Below, piece by piece: positions 1-8,625 of a stretch of 64,000 nt of DNA. Within the stretch, counting starts at the first letter, position 1. Every line of letters begins with the position of its first letter. A model generated the notes under the pieces. The model was not told where the DNA came from. It searched no databases and was given only the letters and a program-made list of their open reading frames with translations. The translations under genes and the position numbers were made by a program. The DNA is taken from assembly GCA_900466005.1 (NCBI GenBank), contig UEGQ01000003.1, positions 434,001 to 498,000 of the forward strand. Direction: 5' to 3'. This DNA is from Hyphomicrobiales bacterium (GTDB lineage: Bacteria; Pseudomonadota; Alphaproteobacteria; Rhizobiales; Rhizobiaceae).

Positions 1-23
1 CTATGTCGGAAGGGAAGATGGCA

Positions 24-44
24 GGGCCGGATCGTCTCCGGCCC
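24..44. other. Perfect 8-bp hairpin at left edge
   Basis: GGGCCGGA (24-31) pairs with TCCGGCCC (37-44) around a 5-nt loop. No T-run follows, so it is not a classical terminator. It lies just upstream of the DUF2948 start and may be the tail of an upstream transcription unit outside the window. Confidence 0.4.
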
Positions 45-61
45 AATCGGGAATCGGTGTT

Positions 62-496
62 ATGACGGATCTCAAGCTTCTCGCTCTCGACAGTGACGAC
101 CTCGCCGTGATCTCGGCGCACATGCAGGACGCGGTCTTCAAGGTCGGCGACATCGCCTATCTGCCGCGCACACGCCAGTTTTCGCTGGTGGCCAACCGCT
201 TCGTCTGGGAGCGGACCGAGCCGAAGCGCAGGAGTTTCGAGCGCAGGCGGACGGTCCTCACCTTCAAACGGGTGGAGGCAGTGCGCTCGGCCGGCATCGA
301 CCGGACAAGGAACGATGATGTCCATTCGTTGCTTGCCCTTCGTTTCCGTCAGGAGGGTGAGGGACCGGGTGGCGTTCTGGAACTGGTGCTTGCCGGCGGC
401 GGCATGATCGCGCTCGACGTCGAATGTATTGAAGGGCAGCTTGCAGATACCGGCGCGGCGTGGGAAACCTCCCGCAAGCCCGGTCATCCGGGGTGA
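62..496 (+). CDS. DUF2948 family protein
   Basis: A 144-residue protein of the alphaproteobacterial DUF2948 family, whose function is not known. It starts MTDLKLLALDSDDLAV and contains the acidic/basic pattern and the conserved RRTVLTFKRV segment in the middle that I associate with this family. There is no signal peptide or membrane segment, so it is probably cytoplasmic. It lies 42 bases upstream of hisD on the same strand, the order usually seen in Rhizobiaceae, and is probably co-transcribed with it. Family assignment is from recognition of sequence and context; no biochemical role is claimed. Confidence 0.8.
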   Translation: MTDLKLLALDSDDLAVISAHMQDAVFKVGDIAYLPRTRQFSLVANRFVWERTEPKRRSFERRRTVLTFKRVEAVRSAGIDRTRNDDVHSLLALRFRQEGEGPGGVLELVLAGGGMIALDVECIEGQLADTGAAWETSRKPGHPG

Positions 497-538
497 TGTC
501 AGGGCTCGATGACGGGCCTATGAGAGGGGTAGCAGGAC

Positions 539-1837
539 GTGGCAATCTGGCTTGAACAAGGAGCCGAGGATTTCGAGGGACGGTTCGCCGCCTTCCTCAC
601 GACGAAGCGGGAGGTTTCCGCCGACGTCAACGACGTGGTGCGTGCCATCATCGAGGACGTCAGGGTGCGCGGCGACGCGGCGCTCGCGGAATACTCGCTC
701 CGTTTCGACGGCGTCGATTTCTCCAGCATTGGCATGCGCGTCACCGAGGACGAGATTTCGGCGGCGGTCGCCAAGGTCGAGCCGGAGGTCATGGATGCAC
801 TGAAGCTTGCCGCCGAGCGCATTGAGCGTCACCACGCCCGCCAAATGCCGAAGGACGACATCTACGAGGACACGCTCGGCGTCGGTCTCGGTTCGCGCTG
901 GACGGCGATCGAGGCCGTCGGCCTTTACGTTCCGGGCGGAACGGCGAGCTATCCGAGCTCGGTTCTGATGAACGCCCTGCCGGCAAAGGTTGCCGGTGTC
1001 GAGCGCATCGTCATCACCGTGCCGGCGACCGGCGGCGACATCAATCCGACCGTGCTTGCCGCCGCACGGATCGCGGGCGTGACGGAAATCTACCGGATCG
1101 GCGGCGCACAGGCTGTTGCCGCACTTGCCTACGGCACCGGGACGATCGCCCCGGTCGCGAAGATCGTCGGCCCCGGTAACGCCTATGTGGCTGCCGCCAA
1201 GCGCCAGGTCTTCGGCACTGTCGGCATCGACATGATCGCCGGCCCCTCCGAGGTGCTGGTGATCGCCGACGCGAACAACGACCCCGACTGGCTCGCCGCC
1301 GACCTACTCGCCCAGGCCGAGCATGACCGTGGCGCCCAGTCCATCCTGATCACCGATGATCTGCCGCTCGCCAGAGCGGTCGAGGCCGCCGTCGAGCGAC
1401 AGCTGAAATCGCTCTCGCGCTCGGAGACGGCCGCGGCGAGCTGGGCGGATTTCGGCGCCATCATCCTCGTGCCGGACCTGAAGGCCGCACTGCCGCTCGC
1501 CAATCGCATCGCGCCGGAGCATCTCGAACTCGCCGTCGATGATCCGGACGCGCTGATGGCCGGCGTGCGCAACGCGGGAGCGATCTTCGTCGGTCGCCAT
1601 ACGCCGGAAGTGATCGGGGATTATGTCGGCGGTTCGAACCACGTCCTGCCGACCGCCCGTTCGGCGCGGTTCTCCTCTGGCCTTTCCGTGCTCGATTTCG
1701 TCAAGCGTACCTCGATCCTGAGACTCGGCCCCGGCCAGTTGCGCAGCCTCGCACCCGCGGCGATCGCGCTCGCCCGCAGCGAAGGGCTCGACGCGCACGC
1801 GCGATCGGTTGCGATCCGGCTCAATCTCGAAGGCTGA
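539..1837 (+). CDS. hisD: Histidinol dehydrogenase
   Basis: HisD catalyses the last two oxidations of histidine synthesis, L-histidinol to L-histidine with two NAD+, in the cytoplasm. The 432-residue length is normal for the family. Visible signatures are [15 protein letters not shown], the [14 protein letters not shown] segment, [21 protein letters not shown], and [11 protein letters not shown], which carries the zinc-binding Gln and His, followed by APEHLELA with the catalytic Glu-His. The start is GTG at 539, with AGGGG/AGGA upstream. It is followed after 3 bases by the UPF0262 gene, so the two are likely translated from one message. It is isolated from other his genes, as is common in rhizobia. 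Confidence 0.97.
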   Translation: MAIWLEQGAEDFEGRFAAFLTTKREVSADVNDVVRAIIEDVRVRGDAALAEYSLRFDGVDFSSIGMRVTEDEISAAVAKVEPEVMDALKLAAERIERHHARQMPKDDIYEDTLGVGLGSRWTAIEAVGLYVPGGTASYPSSVLMNALPAKVAGVERIVITVPATGGDINPTVLAAARIAGVTEIYRIGGAQAVAALAYGTGTIAPVAKIVGPGNAYVAAAKRQVFGTVGIDMIAGPSEVLVIADANNDPDWLAADLLAQAEHDRGAQSILITDDLPLARAVEAAVERQLKSLSRSETAAASWADFGAIILVPDLKAALPLANRIAPEHLELAVDDPDALMAGVRNAGAIFVGRHTPEVIGDYVGGSNHVLPTARSARFSSGLSVLDFVKRTSILRLGPGQLRSLAPAAIALARSEGLDAHARSVAIRLNLEG

Positions 1838-1840
1838 GCG

Positions 1841-2314
1841 ATGGCCACGGGCGACTACCGGCTCTGCGACGTGATCCTCGACGAAACGATCGGGCGCTCG
1901 ACGCCCGATGTCGAGCATGAGCGGGCGGTCGCCATTTTTGATCTCATCGAGGAGAATTCCTTCGAGCCGGTTGGCCATCCCGGCGGCCCCTACAAGCTCT
2001 ATCTGTCGCTGGTCGACAGCAAGCTCGTCTTCTCCATCAAGACGGAGAAGGAGGAGGCGGTTGCGACCCATATCCTCTCGCTCACGCCGTTCCGGCGGAT
2101 CATCCGCGATTACTTCATGATCTGCGAGAGCTATTACGAGGCGATCCGCTCCTCGACCCCCAGCCAGATCGAGGCGATCGACATGGGCCGTCGCGGCATC
2201 CACAATGAAGGGTCCCAGACTCTGATGGACCGGCTGTCCGGTAAGATCAGGATCGATTTCGACACCGCCCGCCGGCTCTTCACCCTGGTCTGCGTCCTCT
2301 ATTGGCGGGGGTAG
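1841..2314 (+). CDS. UPF0262 family protein
   Basis: A 157-residue conserved alphaproteobacterial protein of unknown function (UPF0262). Recognisable segments are [19 protein letters not shown] at the N-terminus and the [20 protein letters not shown] helix. The start ATG lies 3 bases after the hisD stop, and the stop codon is 5 bases before the start of the phosphatase-like gene, giving a tight hisD operon. No membrane segment is visible. In Rhizobiaceae it constantly accompanies hisD and the phosphatase, which suggests operon-level conservation rather than a demonstrated role. Confidence 0.88.
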   Translation: MATGDYRLCDVILDETIGRSTPDVEHERAVAIFDLIEENSFEPVGHPGGPYKLYLSLVDSKLVFSIKTEKEEAVATHILSLTPFRRIIRDYFMICESYYEAIRSSTPSQIEAIDMGRRGIHNEGSQTLMDRLSGKIRIDFDTARRLFTLVCVLYWRG

Positions 2315-2319
2315 CCGCA

Positions 2320-2781
2320 ATGGCGGAGGAGGCGCCGAGCAGCGGGAGGAGGGGGCCGGGTGCGATCCTCTTCATCTGCGGCATGAACGCGATCCGGTCC
2401 CCGATGGCCGAACTGATCGCCCGCAAGCTCCTGCCGCAGGGCGTCTACGTGGCGTCCGCCGGCGTCCGGTCGGGAGAGCGCGATCCCTTCGTCGACGTTG
2501 TGCTGGAAGAGATCGGGCTTTCGCTCGGCAGGCGCCAGCCGCAGACGCTGGACGAACTCGAGGATGATTTCTTCGATCTCGTCGTCACGCTCGCGCCCGA
2601 GGCGCATCACGCGGCGCTCGAGCTCACCCGTTCCTCGGCTGTCGAGGTGGTCTACTGGCCGATGCCCGATCCGACGGTCGCGACCGGGACGCGTGAGCAG
2701 ATTCTCGCCGCCTATCGCGAGGTGCGCGACCGCATCGAGCGGCGAATCCGCGAGGAGCTCGTGGCGGCCGCATCGAGGTGA
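2320..2781 (+). CDS. Low-molecular-weight phosphotyrosine phosphatase/ArsC-like protein
   Basis: A 153-residue protein of the LMW-PTPase fold. The P-loop CGMNAIRS fits C-x5-R-S, with Cys20 as nucleophile and Arg26 as phosphate binder. A C-terminal MPDPT carries the Asp-Pro general acid. The family dephosphorylates tyrosine phosphate or acts as arsenate reductase, and the actual substrate cannot be read from sequence. ATG at 2320 is preferred over the in-frame TTG at 2302, because the latter lies inside the end of the UPF0262 gene and the ATG begins just after its stop. It is the last gene of the hisD operon. Confidence 0.85.
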   Translation: MAEEAPSSGRRGPGAILFICGMNAIRSPMAELIARKLLPQGVYVASAGVRSGERDPFVDVVLEEIGLSLGRRQPQTLDELEDDFFDLVVTLAPEAHHAALELTRSSAVEVVYWPMPDPTVATGTREQILAAYREVRDRIERRIREELVAAASR

Positions 2782-2913
2782 ATGAGCATCCATTGAAACA
2801 AATTGCGAAAGCGCGATCTACAAGGTTCACAAAACCGCGGTGATTGTGTAGTTTCCGCGCACATTTCGGGGTCGCAGGCGGCCCGAAGCAACAGACAGAA
2901 AGACAACCCCTCT

Positions 2914-3132
2914 ATGGCAAAAGAAGAAGTCCTCGAATTCCCCGGTGTCGTCACCGAATTGCTGCCCAACGCCACTTTCCGCGTGAAGCTCGAAAACGAG
3001 CACGAGATCATCGCCCATACGGCCGGCCGCATGCGCAAGAACCGTATCCGCGTTCTCGCCGGCGACAAGGTGCTCGTCGAGATGACCCCTTACGATCTCA
3101 CCAAGGGCCGCATCACCTATCGTTTCAAGTAA
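2914..3132 (+). CDS. infA: Translation initiation factor IF-1
   Basis: IF-1 binds the A site of the 30S subunit during initiation together with IF-2 and IF-3. The 72-residue product is a single S1-type OB fold with the standard [13 protein letters not shown] start, the [16 protein letters not shown] strand pair, the [20 protein letters not shown] core and the [11 protein letters not shown] tail. Length and sequence are fully normal. A separate promoter is likely in the 132-base upstream gap, which is less GC-rich than its surroundings. maf follows 36 bases later on the same strand. Confidence 0.98.
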   Translation: MAKEEVLEFPGVVTELLPNATFRVKLENEHEIIAHTAGRMRKNRIRVLAGDKVLVEMTPYDLTKGRITYRFK

Positions 3133-3168
3133 GCGGACGATTTCAAGCAGGCAGACGCCCGAGGACCC

Positions 3169-3789
3169 ATGGATCCGACACAGAAGCTGATATTGGCCTC
3201 CGGTTCCCCGCGCCGCGTCGATCTCCTGATGCAGGCCGGTATCGAGCCCGCACGGCTGATGCCCATGGACCTCGACGAAACGCCGAAGAAGGCGGAACAT
3301 CCCCGCTCGCTGGCGCGCCGGCTGTCGACCGAAAAGGCGCGTGCCGCCCATGATGCGGTCAAGGGCGATTTCTACTGGGACGGCTCCTACATTCTCGCCG
3401 CCGACACCGTTGTCGCCGTCGGCCGCCGCATCCTTCCCAAGGCGGAATTCATCGAGGAAGCCGCCTCCTGCCTGCATCTGCTCTCCGGCCGCGGCCACTG
3501 GGTGTTCACCGGCATCTGCCTCATCACGCCCGACGGCGCCGTCCGCCACAAGGTCATCGAGACCAAAGTGCGATTCAAGCGGTTGTCGACAGCGGAGATC
3601 GAAGCCTATCTCGCCTCCGGCGAGTGGCGCGGCAAGGCGGGGGCCTATGCCGTTCAGGGGCTCGCCGGCTGCTTCGTGCAGAAGCTCGTCGGCTCCTATA
3701 CCAATGTCGTCGGGCTGCCGCTCTTCGAGACCACCCAGCTGCTGGCGGGTGAGGGCTTCGATGTCCAGGCGGCGTGGAAGGAGGGCTGA
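3169..3789 (+). CDS. maf: Maf family nucleotide pyrophosphatase
   Basis: Maf proteins hydrolyse non-canonical nucleoside triphosphates (dTTP/UTP or m7GTP types) to monophosphates and pyrophosphate. They were first described as septum-formation inhibitors. The 206-residue product shows [12 protein letters not shown] at the N-terminus (substrate loop with SxRR), the metal-binding ILAADTVV motif, and [10 protein letters not shown] near the C-terminus. It sits between infA and yacG and is probably co-transcribed with both. Subfamily specificity (YhdE versus YceF type) is not resolved. Confidence 0.93.
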   Translation: MDPTQKLILASGSPRRVDLLMQAGIEPARLMPMDLDETPKKAEHPRSLARRLSTEKARAAHDAVKGDFYWDGSYILAADTVVAVGRRILPKAEFIEEAASCLHLLSGRGHWVFTGICLITPDGAVRHKVIETKVRFKRLSTAEIEAYLASGEWRGKAGAYAVQGLAGCFVQKLVGSYTNVVGLPLFETTQLLAGEGFDVQAAWKEG

Positions 3790-3793
3790 GGCG

Positions 3794-4006
3794 ATGGCGG
3801 AAGACACCTCCGGCGGCAAGGGCAAGGTTGAACCCTTGCGCAAGACGCGGCCCTGCCCGGAATGCGGCCGTCCCTCGAGCCGCGAGAGCTATCCCTTCTG
3901 CTCGGAACGCTGCCGCACGCTAGACCTCTCGCGCTGGCTCAAGGGCAGCTATGCGATCCCGGTCGCCGAGGACGAATCCCGGGCGGATGACGAAAACCGC
4001 GACTGA
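3794..4006 (+). CDS. yacG: DNA gyrase inhibitor YacG (zinc protein)
   Basis: A 70-residue YacG-family zinc-ribbon protein. E. coli YacG binds the GyrB C-terminal region and inhibits gyrase. The four zinc ligands are visible as CPECG and, 15 residues on, FCSERCR, followed by the conserved LDLSRWLKGSYAIP. The N-terminal extension is charged and the C-terminus acidic. ATG at 3794 is 4 bases after the maf stop codon, so the two are probably translationally coupled. The same DNA is open in another frame, but only this frame has the Cys motif. Confidence 0.94.
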   Translation: MAEDTSGGKGKVEPLRKTRPCPECGRPSSRESYPFCSERCRTLDLSRWLKGSYAIPVAEDESRADDENRD

Positions 4007-4092
4007 GGCCGCGTCGATCCTGCATCGAACTCATTGGAATACCTTGTTTTTCCGCGTTTGTAGCGATGCTGTCAAAAAAGTGCCGATTGGTG

Positions 4093-4121
4093 CTGGACAT
4101 GGCCGAACAAGATGCTATAAC
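4093..4121 (+). promoter_or_regulatory. Sigma-70-type promoter for tRNA-Phe
   Basis: CTGGAC (4093-4098) and TATAAC (4116-4121) are separated by 17 bases, about 75 bases before the mature tRNA. Between them and the tRNA, GGGGG/CCCCC and CCGATCC (4153-4159)/GGATCGG (4166-4172) can form two hairpins in the pre-tRNA leader. Inferred from pattern only. Confidence 0.5.
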
Positions 4122-4195
4122 CGCGCTCGCTCCGGGGGACAAAACGCCCCCGCCGATCCCGAAAAGGATCGGACGGCTTGCAAGTCGAGCCTGAT

Positions 4196-4271
4196 GCCCG
4201 GATAGCTCAGTTGGTAGAGCAGCGGATTGAAAATCCGCGTGTCGGTGGTTCAAATCCGCCTCCGGGCACCA
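4196..4271 (+). tRNA. tRNA-Phe (GAA)
   Basis: A 76-base cloverleaf with CCA encoded. The acceptor arm GCCCGGA (4196-4202) pairs with TCCGGGC (4261-4267), followed by discriminator A and CCA. The D-arm has AGCTCAGTTGGTAGAGC. The anticodon stem GCGGA/TCCGC carries loop TTGAAAA with anticodon GAA. The T-arm has GGTTCAAATCC. All invariant positions are as expected for elongator tRNA-Phe. Confidence 0.98.
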
Positions 4272-4404
4272 TTTTTATTTAGCAAACAGACACAACTGCA
4301 ATCGCCTCGTAGCCGCATCGCCCTGTCTGGCTCCCTGAATTTGCACTGTAGTAACGTATGAAATAAGGACCTATCGTATCGGCCTCGTTTCGCAGGAGGT
4401 TTCG

Positions 4405-4719
4405 ATGATCAGGTTCTTTCCCTTTGCGCGAATGCTTGCCATTGCCGTTCTCGCCGGGGCCGGGGGTGTTGCGGCGGCAGATGCCGGCGATCGGTCGCCC
4501 GAGGCGCCTCTGCTCGCCTTCTATTCGACCGACCAGAGGCCGATCCAGACCTGTACCGATGGCAGCGTATCGTCCCGCGGCTGCCCGCCGGCTGGCGTCG
4601 AGGTCGCGACCGGCAATGAATGCCCGGCCGCCAGCGGCGAATACTGCAGCGATGAAACGCCCTATTGCTGCGGCACGCCGGGCAACTACTACTGCGCCAC
4701 CGACGTGAACCACTGCTAG
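4405..4719 (+). CDS. Small secreted cysteine-rich protein
   Basis: A 104-residue protein with a signal peptide: basic MIRFFPFAR, a hydrophobic stretch to about residue 22, and an AxA-like site near VAAADAG. The mature part has eight cysteines, including a CC pair, spaced 9, 12, 7, 6, 0, 7 and 6 residues apart, with several aromatic YC contexts. This suggests four disulfides and a compact extracytoplasmic fold. AGGAGGT sits 6-12 bases before the ATG, an unusually strong ribosome-binding site. It converges on the type I secretion genes, 17 bases away. I do not recognise a named family. Export by Sec is inferred from the signal peptide. Confidence 0.7.
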   Translation: MIRFFPFARMLAIAVLAGAGGVAAADAGDRSPEAPLLAFYSTDQRPIQTCTDGSVSSRGCPPAGVEVATGNECPAASGEYCSDETPYCCGTPGNYYCATDVNHC

Positions 4720-4736
4720 AGCGATCCGGGCGCCCC

Positions 4737-6050
4737 TCAATCCTCTCGCATGGCGCGGGCGATCTGGTCGGCGAATGGCTTTGTGAGATAGGAAAGTGCC
4801 GTGCGCTCGCCGGTCTCGATGAAGGCTTCGACCGGCATTCCCGATTGCAGGACGAGGTTGCCCAGGCGGGCGATTTCATCGCGCGACATCTCGATGCGCA
4901 CGGTATACCACGTTTCGCCCGTCTCCTTGCTGGCGCTGAGATTGGCGCCGATCGTCTCGACCGTCCCGAAGATTTCGGGCGTCGTGCGCTGGTTGAAGGC
5001 GGAAAAGCGCAGCACCGCCTGCTGGCCGGCATGCAGCTGGTCGATGTCGGCCGGGCGCACGCGCGCCTCGACGACGAGGGCGTCGTTCACCGGAACGATC
5101 TGCATGATGGTCTCGCCCGGTGCGATCACGCCGCCAATCGTATGCACAGTCAATTCATGCACGAGGCCAGCCTGTGGCGCGAGAATGTTCACGCGCTTCA
5201 GTTCGTCGAGGGCGGCCACCCGCTGTTCGGCGAGCTCGGCAAGCTTGTTGTCGATATCCCTGAGCTCCGTCAGCACCTCGGCACGCCGATCCTGGTCGAG
5301 CTGCAGGATCTGCAGCTCGGTTTCGGTGATGCGCGTCGCCGCGCGCGCGATGTCGGAGGTGAGCTGGCCCCGTTCACCGGCGAGCTGCGCCTTCACGCGC
5401 TGGAGTGCGGCGACCTGTGAGAAAGGCGTGAGCTGCTTTTCGTGCAGCGTCACGACGCCCGCCAGCTCTTCGTCGATGAGCTTCAGCTCGTCGTCCTTGG
5501 CGGCGCGACGCGCAACGAGACCGTCCGTTTCCTGCCGAATCTGGCCGATCCGCTCGCGGAGCTGCGCCTTCTGGCCCTCGATCGTGCGCTTGCGGGCCTT
5601 GAACAGAGCCTCCTCTGCCTTCACGTAATCGGCGACGTCCGGTTCGGACAACCGTGCCTTCAGCTCGTCGGGCACCGTTACGTCTGCCGCTTCGTCGCGC
5701 TCGGCGGCAAGCCGCATGCGACGCGCAGTCAGCTGGTCGATCTGCTTGGTGATCACCGCGAGGTTGGCGCGGGTGATCGTATCGTCGAGGCGGATCAGGA
5801 GGTCGCCGGCGGCGACCCGCGAGCCGTTCTTGACGTGAATTTCGCCGACGATACCGCCGCTGCGGTGCTGCACCAGTTTGACGTTGCCTTCGACCACCAC
5901 CATGCCCGGTGCGACCACGGCGCCCGCGAGCCTGCTGGTCGCGGCCCAGCCACCGATCCCGAGGATGAGTACGGCGATCGCCGCTACGGCGACCGTCATG
6001 GAGCGGGCGATGGAGCGGGAGGCCCGGCTCTTGCGCGGACTGTCTGTCAT
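4737..6050 (-). CDS. Type I secretion periplasmic adaptor, HlyD family
   Basis: A 437-residue membrane-fusion protein linking an inner-membrane ABC exporter to an outer-membrane TolC-type channel. After a short basic cytoplasmic tail (MTDSPRKSRAS), one membrane segment spans about residues 15-35. The biotinyl-lipoyl half-motifs follow (GGIVGEIHVKNGSRVAAGDLL), then a long alpha-helical hairpin rich in Glu/Arg/Leu and a beta-barrel C-terminal part typical of HlyD/PrtE. The start ATG overlaps the stop of the ABC gene by 4 bases (ATGA), so the pair is one operon. The cargo is unknown. Confidence 0.93.
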   Translation of the reverse strand: MTDSPRKSRASRSIARSMTVAVAAIAVLILGIGGWAATSRLAGAVVAPGMVVVEGNVKLVQHRSGGIVGEIHVKNGSRVAAGDLLIRLDDTITRANLAVITKQIDQLTARRMRLAAERDEAADVTVPDELKARLSEPDVADYVKAEEALFKARKRTIEGQKAQLRERIGQIRQETDGLVARRAAKDDELKLIDEELAGVVTLHEKQLTPFSQVAALQRVKAQLAGERGQLTSDIARAATRITETELQILQLDQDRRAEVLTELRDIDNKLAELAEQRVAALDELKRVNILAPQAGLVHELTVHTIGGVIAPGETIMQIVPVNDALVVEARVRPADIDQLHAGQQAVLRFSAFNQRTTPEIFGTVETIGANLSASKETGETWYTVRIEMSRDEIARLGNLVLQSGMPVEAFIETGERTALSYLTKPFADQIARAMRED

Positions 6051-7759
6051 GGATTCTCCGAAACGGCGCGAACCGTCGTCTTGCGCAGGACTTCGTCGCG
6101 CGGACCGAAGGCGACCATCCGTCCCTCGCTGAGCACGAGGACATGATCGACGGCGGCGAGCGCGCTCGGGCGGTGGGCGATGACGATCACGACCGAGCCC
6201 GCCTTGCGGGCGGCGATGATGGCATTGGTGAGGGCGGCTTCCCCTTCGGCGTCGAGGCTGGCGTTCGGCTCGTCGAGAACGATGAGGAAAGGCGTGCCGT
6301 AGAGGGCGCGGGCAAGTCCTATGCGCTGTCGCTGCCCTGCCGACAGGATTGCTCCGCCGGCACCGATGCGGGTGTCGTAACCGTCCGGCATGGAGAGAAT
6401 CAGGCTGTGGGCGCCCGCCATCGTCGCCGCCTCGATGATCGCCTCCGGCTTCGCCTGCGGCGAGAAGCGGGCGATGTTCTCGGCGATGGTGCCGTCGAAG
6501 AGTTCGACGTCCTGCGGCAGATAGCCGATGGAGGATCCGAGTGCCTCGGGATCCCATTGGGCGAGTTCGGCGCCGTCGAGGCGTATCGTTCCGCGGGCGG
6601 CCGGCCACACGCCGACGAGAACACGCGCCAGCGTCGACTTGCCCGAGCCGCTCGGCCCGATGATCCCGAGTCCCTGGCCGGCCTTCAGCTCGAAGCCGAC
6701 ATCCCGCACGATGATCGCAGTCGTGCCCGGCGCGACGATCGTAAGCGCGGCTGCGGTAATCGTCCGGCGCGGTGCGGGCAGGGCCATCGGCATGGTGCCG
6801 GCTTTCAGCTTTTCGAGAACGTCCTCGAGCCGGCGGCGCGCCTGGCGGGCGTTCACGAAGCCGCGCCACTGGCCGATCACCAGCTCGATCGGCGCGAGCG
6901 CCCGGGAGGTCAGGATGGAAGCGGCAATCATGGCGCCGGGGGAGGCGAGTTGCAGGATCGCAAGCCAGGCGCCGAGGGCCAGAACGCCTGACTGGAGTGC
7001 GAGCCGGAAGATCTTGGAGGCCGCGGAAAAGGAACTGGTGACGTCGCCGGCGCGTCGCTGCTTCTCGATGAAGTCGGCATTGGTCGTGTCCCAGCGAGCG
7101 GCATAGGCTTCACGCATGCCCATCGCCTGCAGGACCTCGGCGTTGCGCCGTCCGGCTTCCAGGTAGTCGGAGCGTTTCGCCGCAAGTACAGAGAGAAGCC
7201 GCATCGGTTCCCGTAGCATCACTTCGCTGGTGAGGGTCAGCGCGATCAGCGCGACGGCCCCTGCGACGGCGAGCCAACCGAAATACGGATGAAAGAGGAA
7301 GAGGATGACCAGATAGAGCGGCAACCAAGGCAGGTCGGCAATCGCGATCGGTCCCTGCCCGCTCATGAAGCCGCGCAACTGATCGAGATCGCGCAGCGGC
7401 TGCGGCACGGGTTCCTTCTTCGAAAGCCGAAGCGGCAGCTTCAGGACGGCGTCGAAGGCGGGCCTGCCGAGTTCCTCTTCGAGACGTTGACCTATCTGTG
7501 TAAGAATGCGCGAACGGATGACTTCGAACAGTGCCTGGAACAGGTAGAGAGCGACGGCAAGCATCGAGAGGGCCACCAGCGTCGGCACGCTGCGGCTCGC
7601 CAGAACCCGGTCGTAGACCTGCATCATGAAGAGCGGCCCGGTGAGCATCAGGATGTTGGTCACGGCGCTGAGGGCAACGATGCCGGAGAACGCGGCTCTG
7701 GTTTGCCTCAAGGCCGCGGCAACCAGGGGGCGTCGCGTCTCTTGCAATGTGGCAGTCAA
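6047..7759 (-). CDS. Type I secretion ABC transporter (permease/ATPase)
   Basis: A 570-residue PrtD/HlyB-like exporter subunit that powers one-step secretion across both membranes. The N-terminal half is a six-helix transmembrane domain (hydrophobic segments such as LTGPLFMMQVYDRVL). The C-terminal half is a nucleotide-binding domain with Walker A GPSGSGKST, Q-loop IGYLPQDVELF, signature LSAGQRQRIGLARAL, Walker B FLIVLDEPN and a switch His in IVIAHRP. There is no N-terminal C39 peptidase domain, so double-glycine leader processing is not expected. It is upstream of and coupled to the adaptor gene. The outer-membrane channel and any RTX-type substrate are not in the window. Confidence 0.94.
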   Translation of the reverse strand: MTATLQETRRPLVAAALRQTRAAFSGIVALSAVTNILMLTGPLFMMQVYDRVLASRSVPTLVALSMLAVALYLFQALFEVIRSRILTQIGQRLEEELGRPAFDAVLKLPLRLSKKEPVPQPLRDLDQLRGFMSGQGPIAIADLPWLPLYLVILFLFHPYFGWLAVAGAVALIALTLTSEVMLREPMRLLSVLAAKRSDYLEAGRRNAEVLQAMGMREAYAARWDTTNADFIEKQRRAGDVTSSFSAASKIFRLALQSGVLALGAWLAILQLASPGAMIAASILTSRALAPIELVIGQWRGFVNARQARRRLEDVLEKLKAGTMPMALPAPRRTITAAALTIVAPGTTAIIVRDVGFELKAGQGLGIIGPSGSGKSTLARVLVGVWPAARGTIRLDGAELAQWDPEALGSSIGYLPQDVELFDGTIAENIARFSPQAKPEAIIEAATMAGAHSLILSMPDGYDTRIGAGGAILSAGQRQRIGLARALYGTPFLIVLDEPNASLDAEGEAALTNAIIAARKAGSVVIVIAHRPSALAAVDHVLVLSEGRMVAFGPRDEVLRKTTVRAVSENP

Positions 7760-7911
7760 TTCATCCCCCTGGCACTCTAGGAAACCGCTGGCTTTCTCGC
7801 CGTCCGCTGCGGCAAGCTTCAGCAGAATCTCGCGGAGATTGCAATGGCTGCCGGCGGTCTCCCGCGGGCAATGCCGCTTCCTCTCGCCATGCTGCCAAAA
7901 TCAGGCGGAAT

Positions 7912-8607
7912 TCAGATGCCCGGGCTTGCGTCTCCATAACGCATCGGCGCGGCGCCGGCATCCGCCTCCCGCCGGAGAAGGAAGAAAAACGGTTGTTCCA
8001 TGCCGCGCAGGTCCATCAGCCCGAGGACACGGATTGCGTCGATCCGCCGGAAGCAATCGATTACCGGCAGCGAGTCGTAGACCATCGCGGCACTGACGAC
8101 GCCGCGGAAAGCGAGGCTCCTCAACCGTGCAGCCGGCTCACTTGTCGCGAAGAGATGGCCGAAGCGACGGAACAGCATTACGGGGACCGGACCGAGCCAC
8201 AGGCGGGGGCTGCGCTGGAGACGCCGGAGGGGAATGCGGGCTGGGTCGAGTGCATAGAGCTTGCCGCTCCGACGGCGGAAGAGCAGGGGGTCTACGTCCT
8301 CGGACGAGCGGAAATCCTTGCCATACCAGGAGAGTGCCCCGAGCATGCCGTCGAGCGGATGGCCTGTCGGCAGGCCCCGACCGCGCCAGCGACCCAGCAT
8401 TCCCGCTTCCTCCACGACCTCCAGCCCGTCGAAGTGACCGAGCGCCAGCCGGGTCGAGATTGCTTGGTCCTCCCAATCGACGAGCCAGCCGGGCGCCGGC
8501 GGTCCGGTTGCCGGAGCGTCGAAAGCCTCTGCAATGCCGTGATCGCGCGTTTCCCTTCCGCTCCTCATCGCCGGGCACCAACCGTCACTCCGTATGTAGC
8601 CTGTCAT
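7912..8607 (-). CDS. GXWXG / DUF4334 domain protein
   Basis: A 231-residue protein combining a GXWXG motif region (GMLGRWRGRGLPTGHPLDG, about residues 68-87) with a following DUF4334-like domain containing WYGKDFRSSEDVDPLLF and AMVYDSLPVIDCFRRID. The biochemical role of these domains is unknown. The protein appears cytosolic, with no signal peptide. It begins 18 bases after the BON-domain gene stop, so it is likely in the same leftward transcript. ATG at 8607 is taken as the start; an internal Met about 13 residues later is possible. Confidence 0.75.
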   Translation of the reverse strand: MTGYIRSDGWCPAMRSGRETRDHGIAEAFDAPATGPPAPGWLVDWEDQAISTRLALGHFDGLEVVEEAGMLGRWRGRGLPTGHPLDGMLGALSWYGKDFRSSEDVDPLLFRRRSGKLYALDPARIPLRRLQRSPRLWLGPVPVMLFRRFGHLFATSEPAARLRSLAFRGVVSAAMVYDSLPVIDCFRRIDAIRVLGLMDLRGMEQPFFFLLRREADAGAAPMRYGDASPGI

Positions 8608-8625
8608 GACGCGTCCCCTGGACGG

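Noticed and set aside
4405-4719. Cys-rich protein as the type I exporter cargo
   Set aside because: It has an N-terminal Sec-like signal and lacks RTX repeats or a C-terminal secretion signal; it is convergent, not in the operon.
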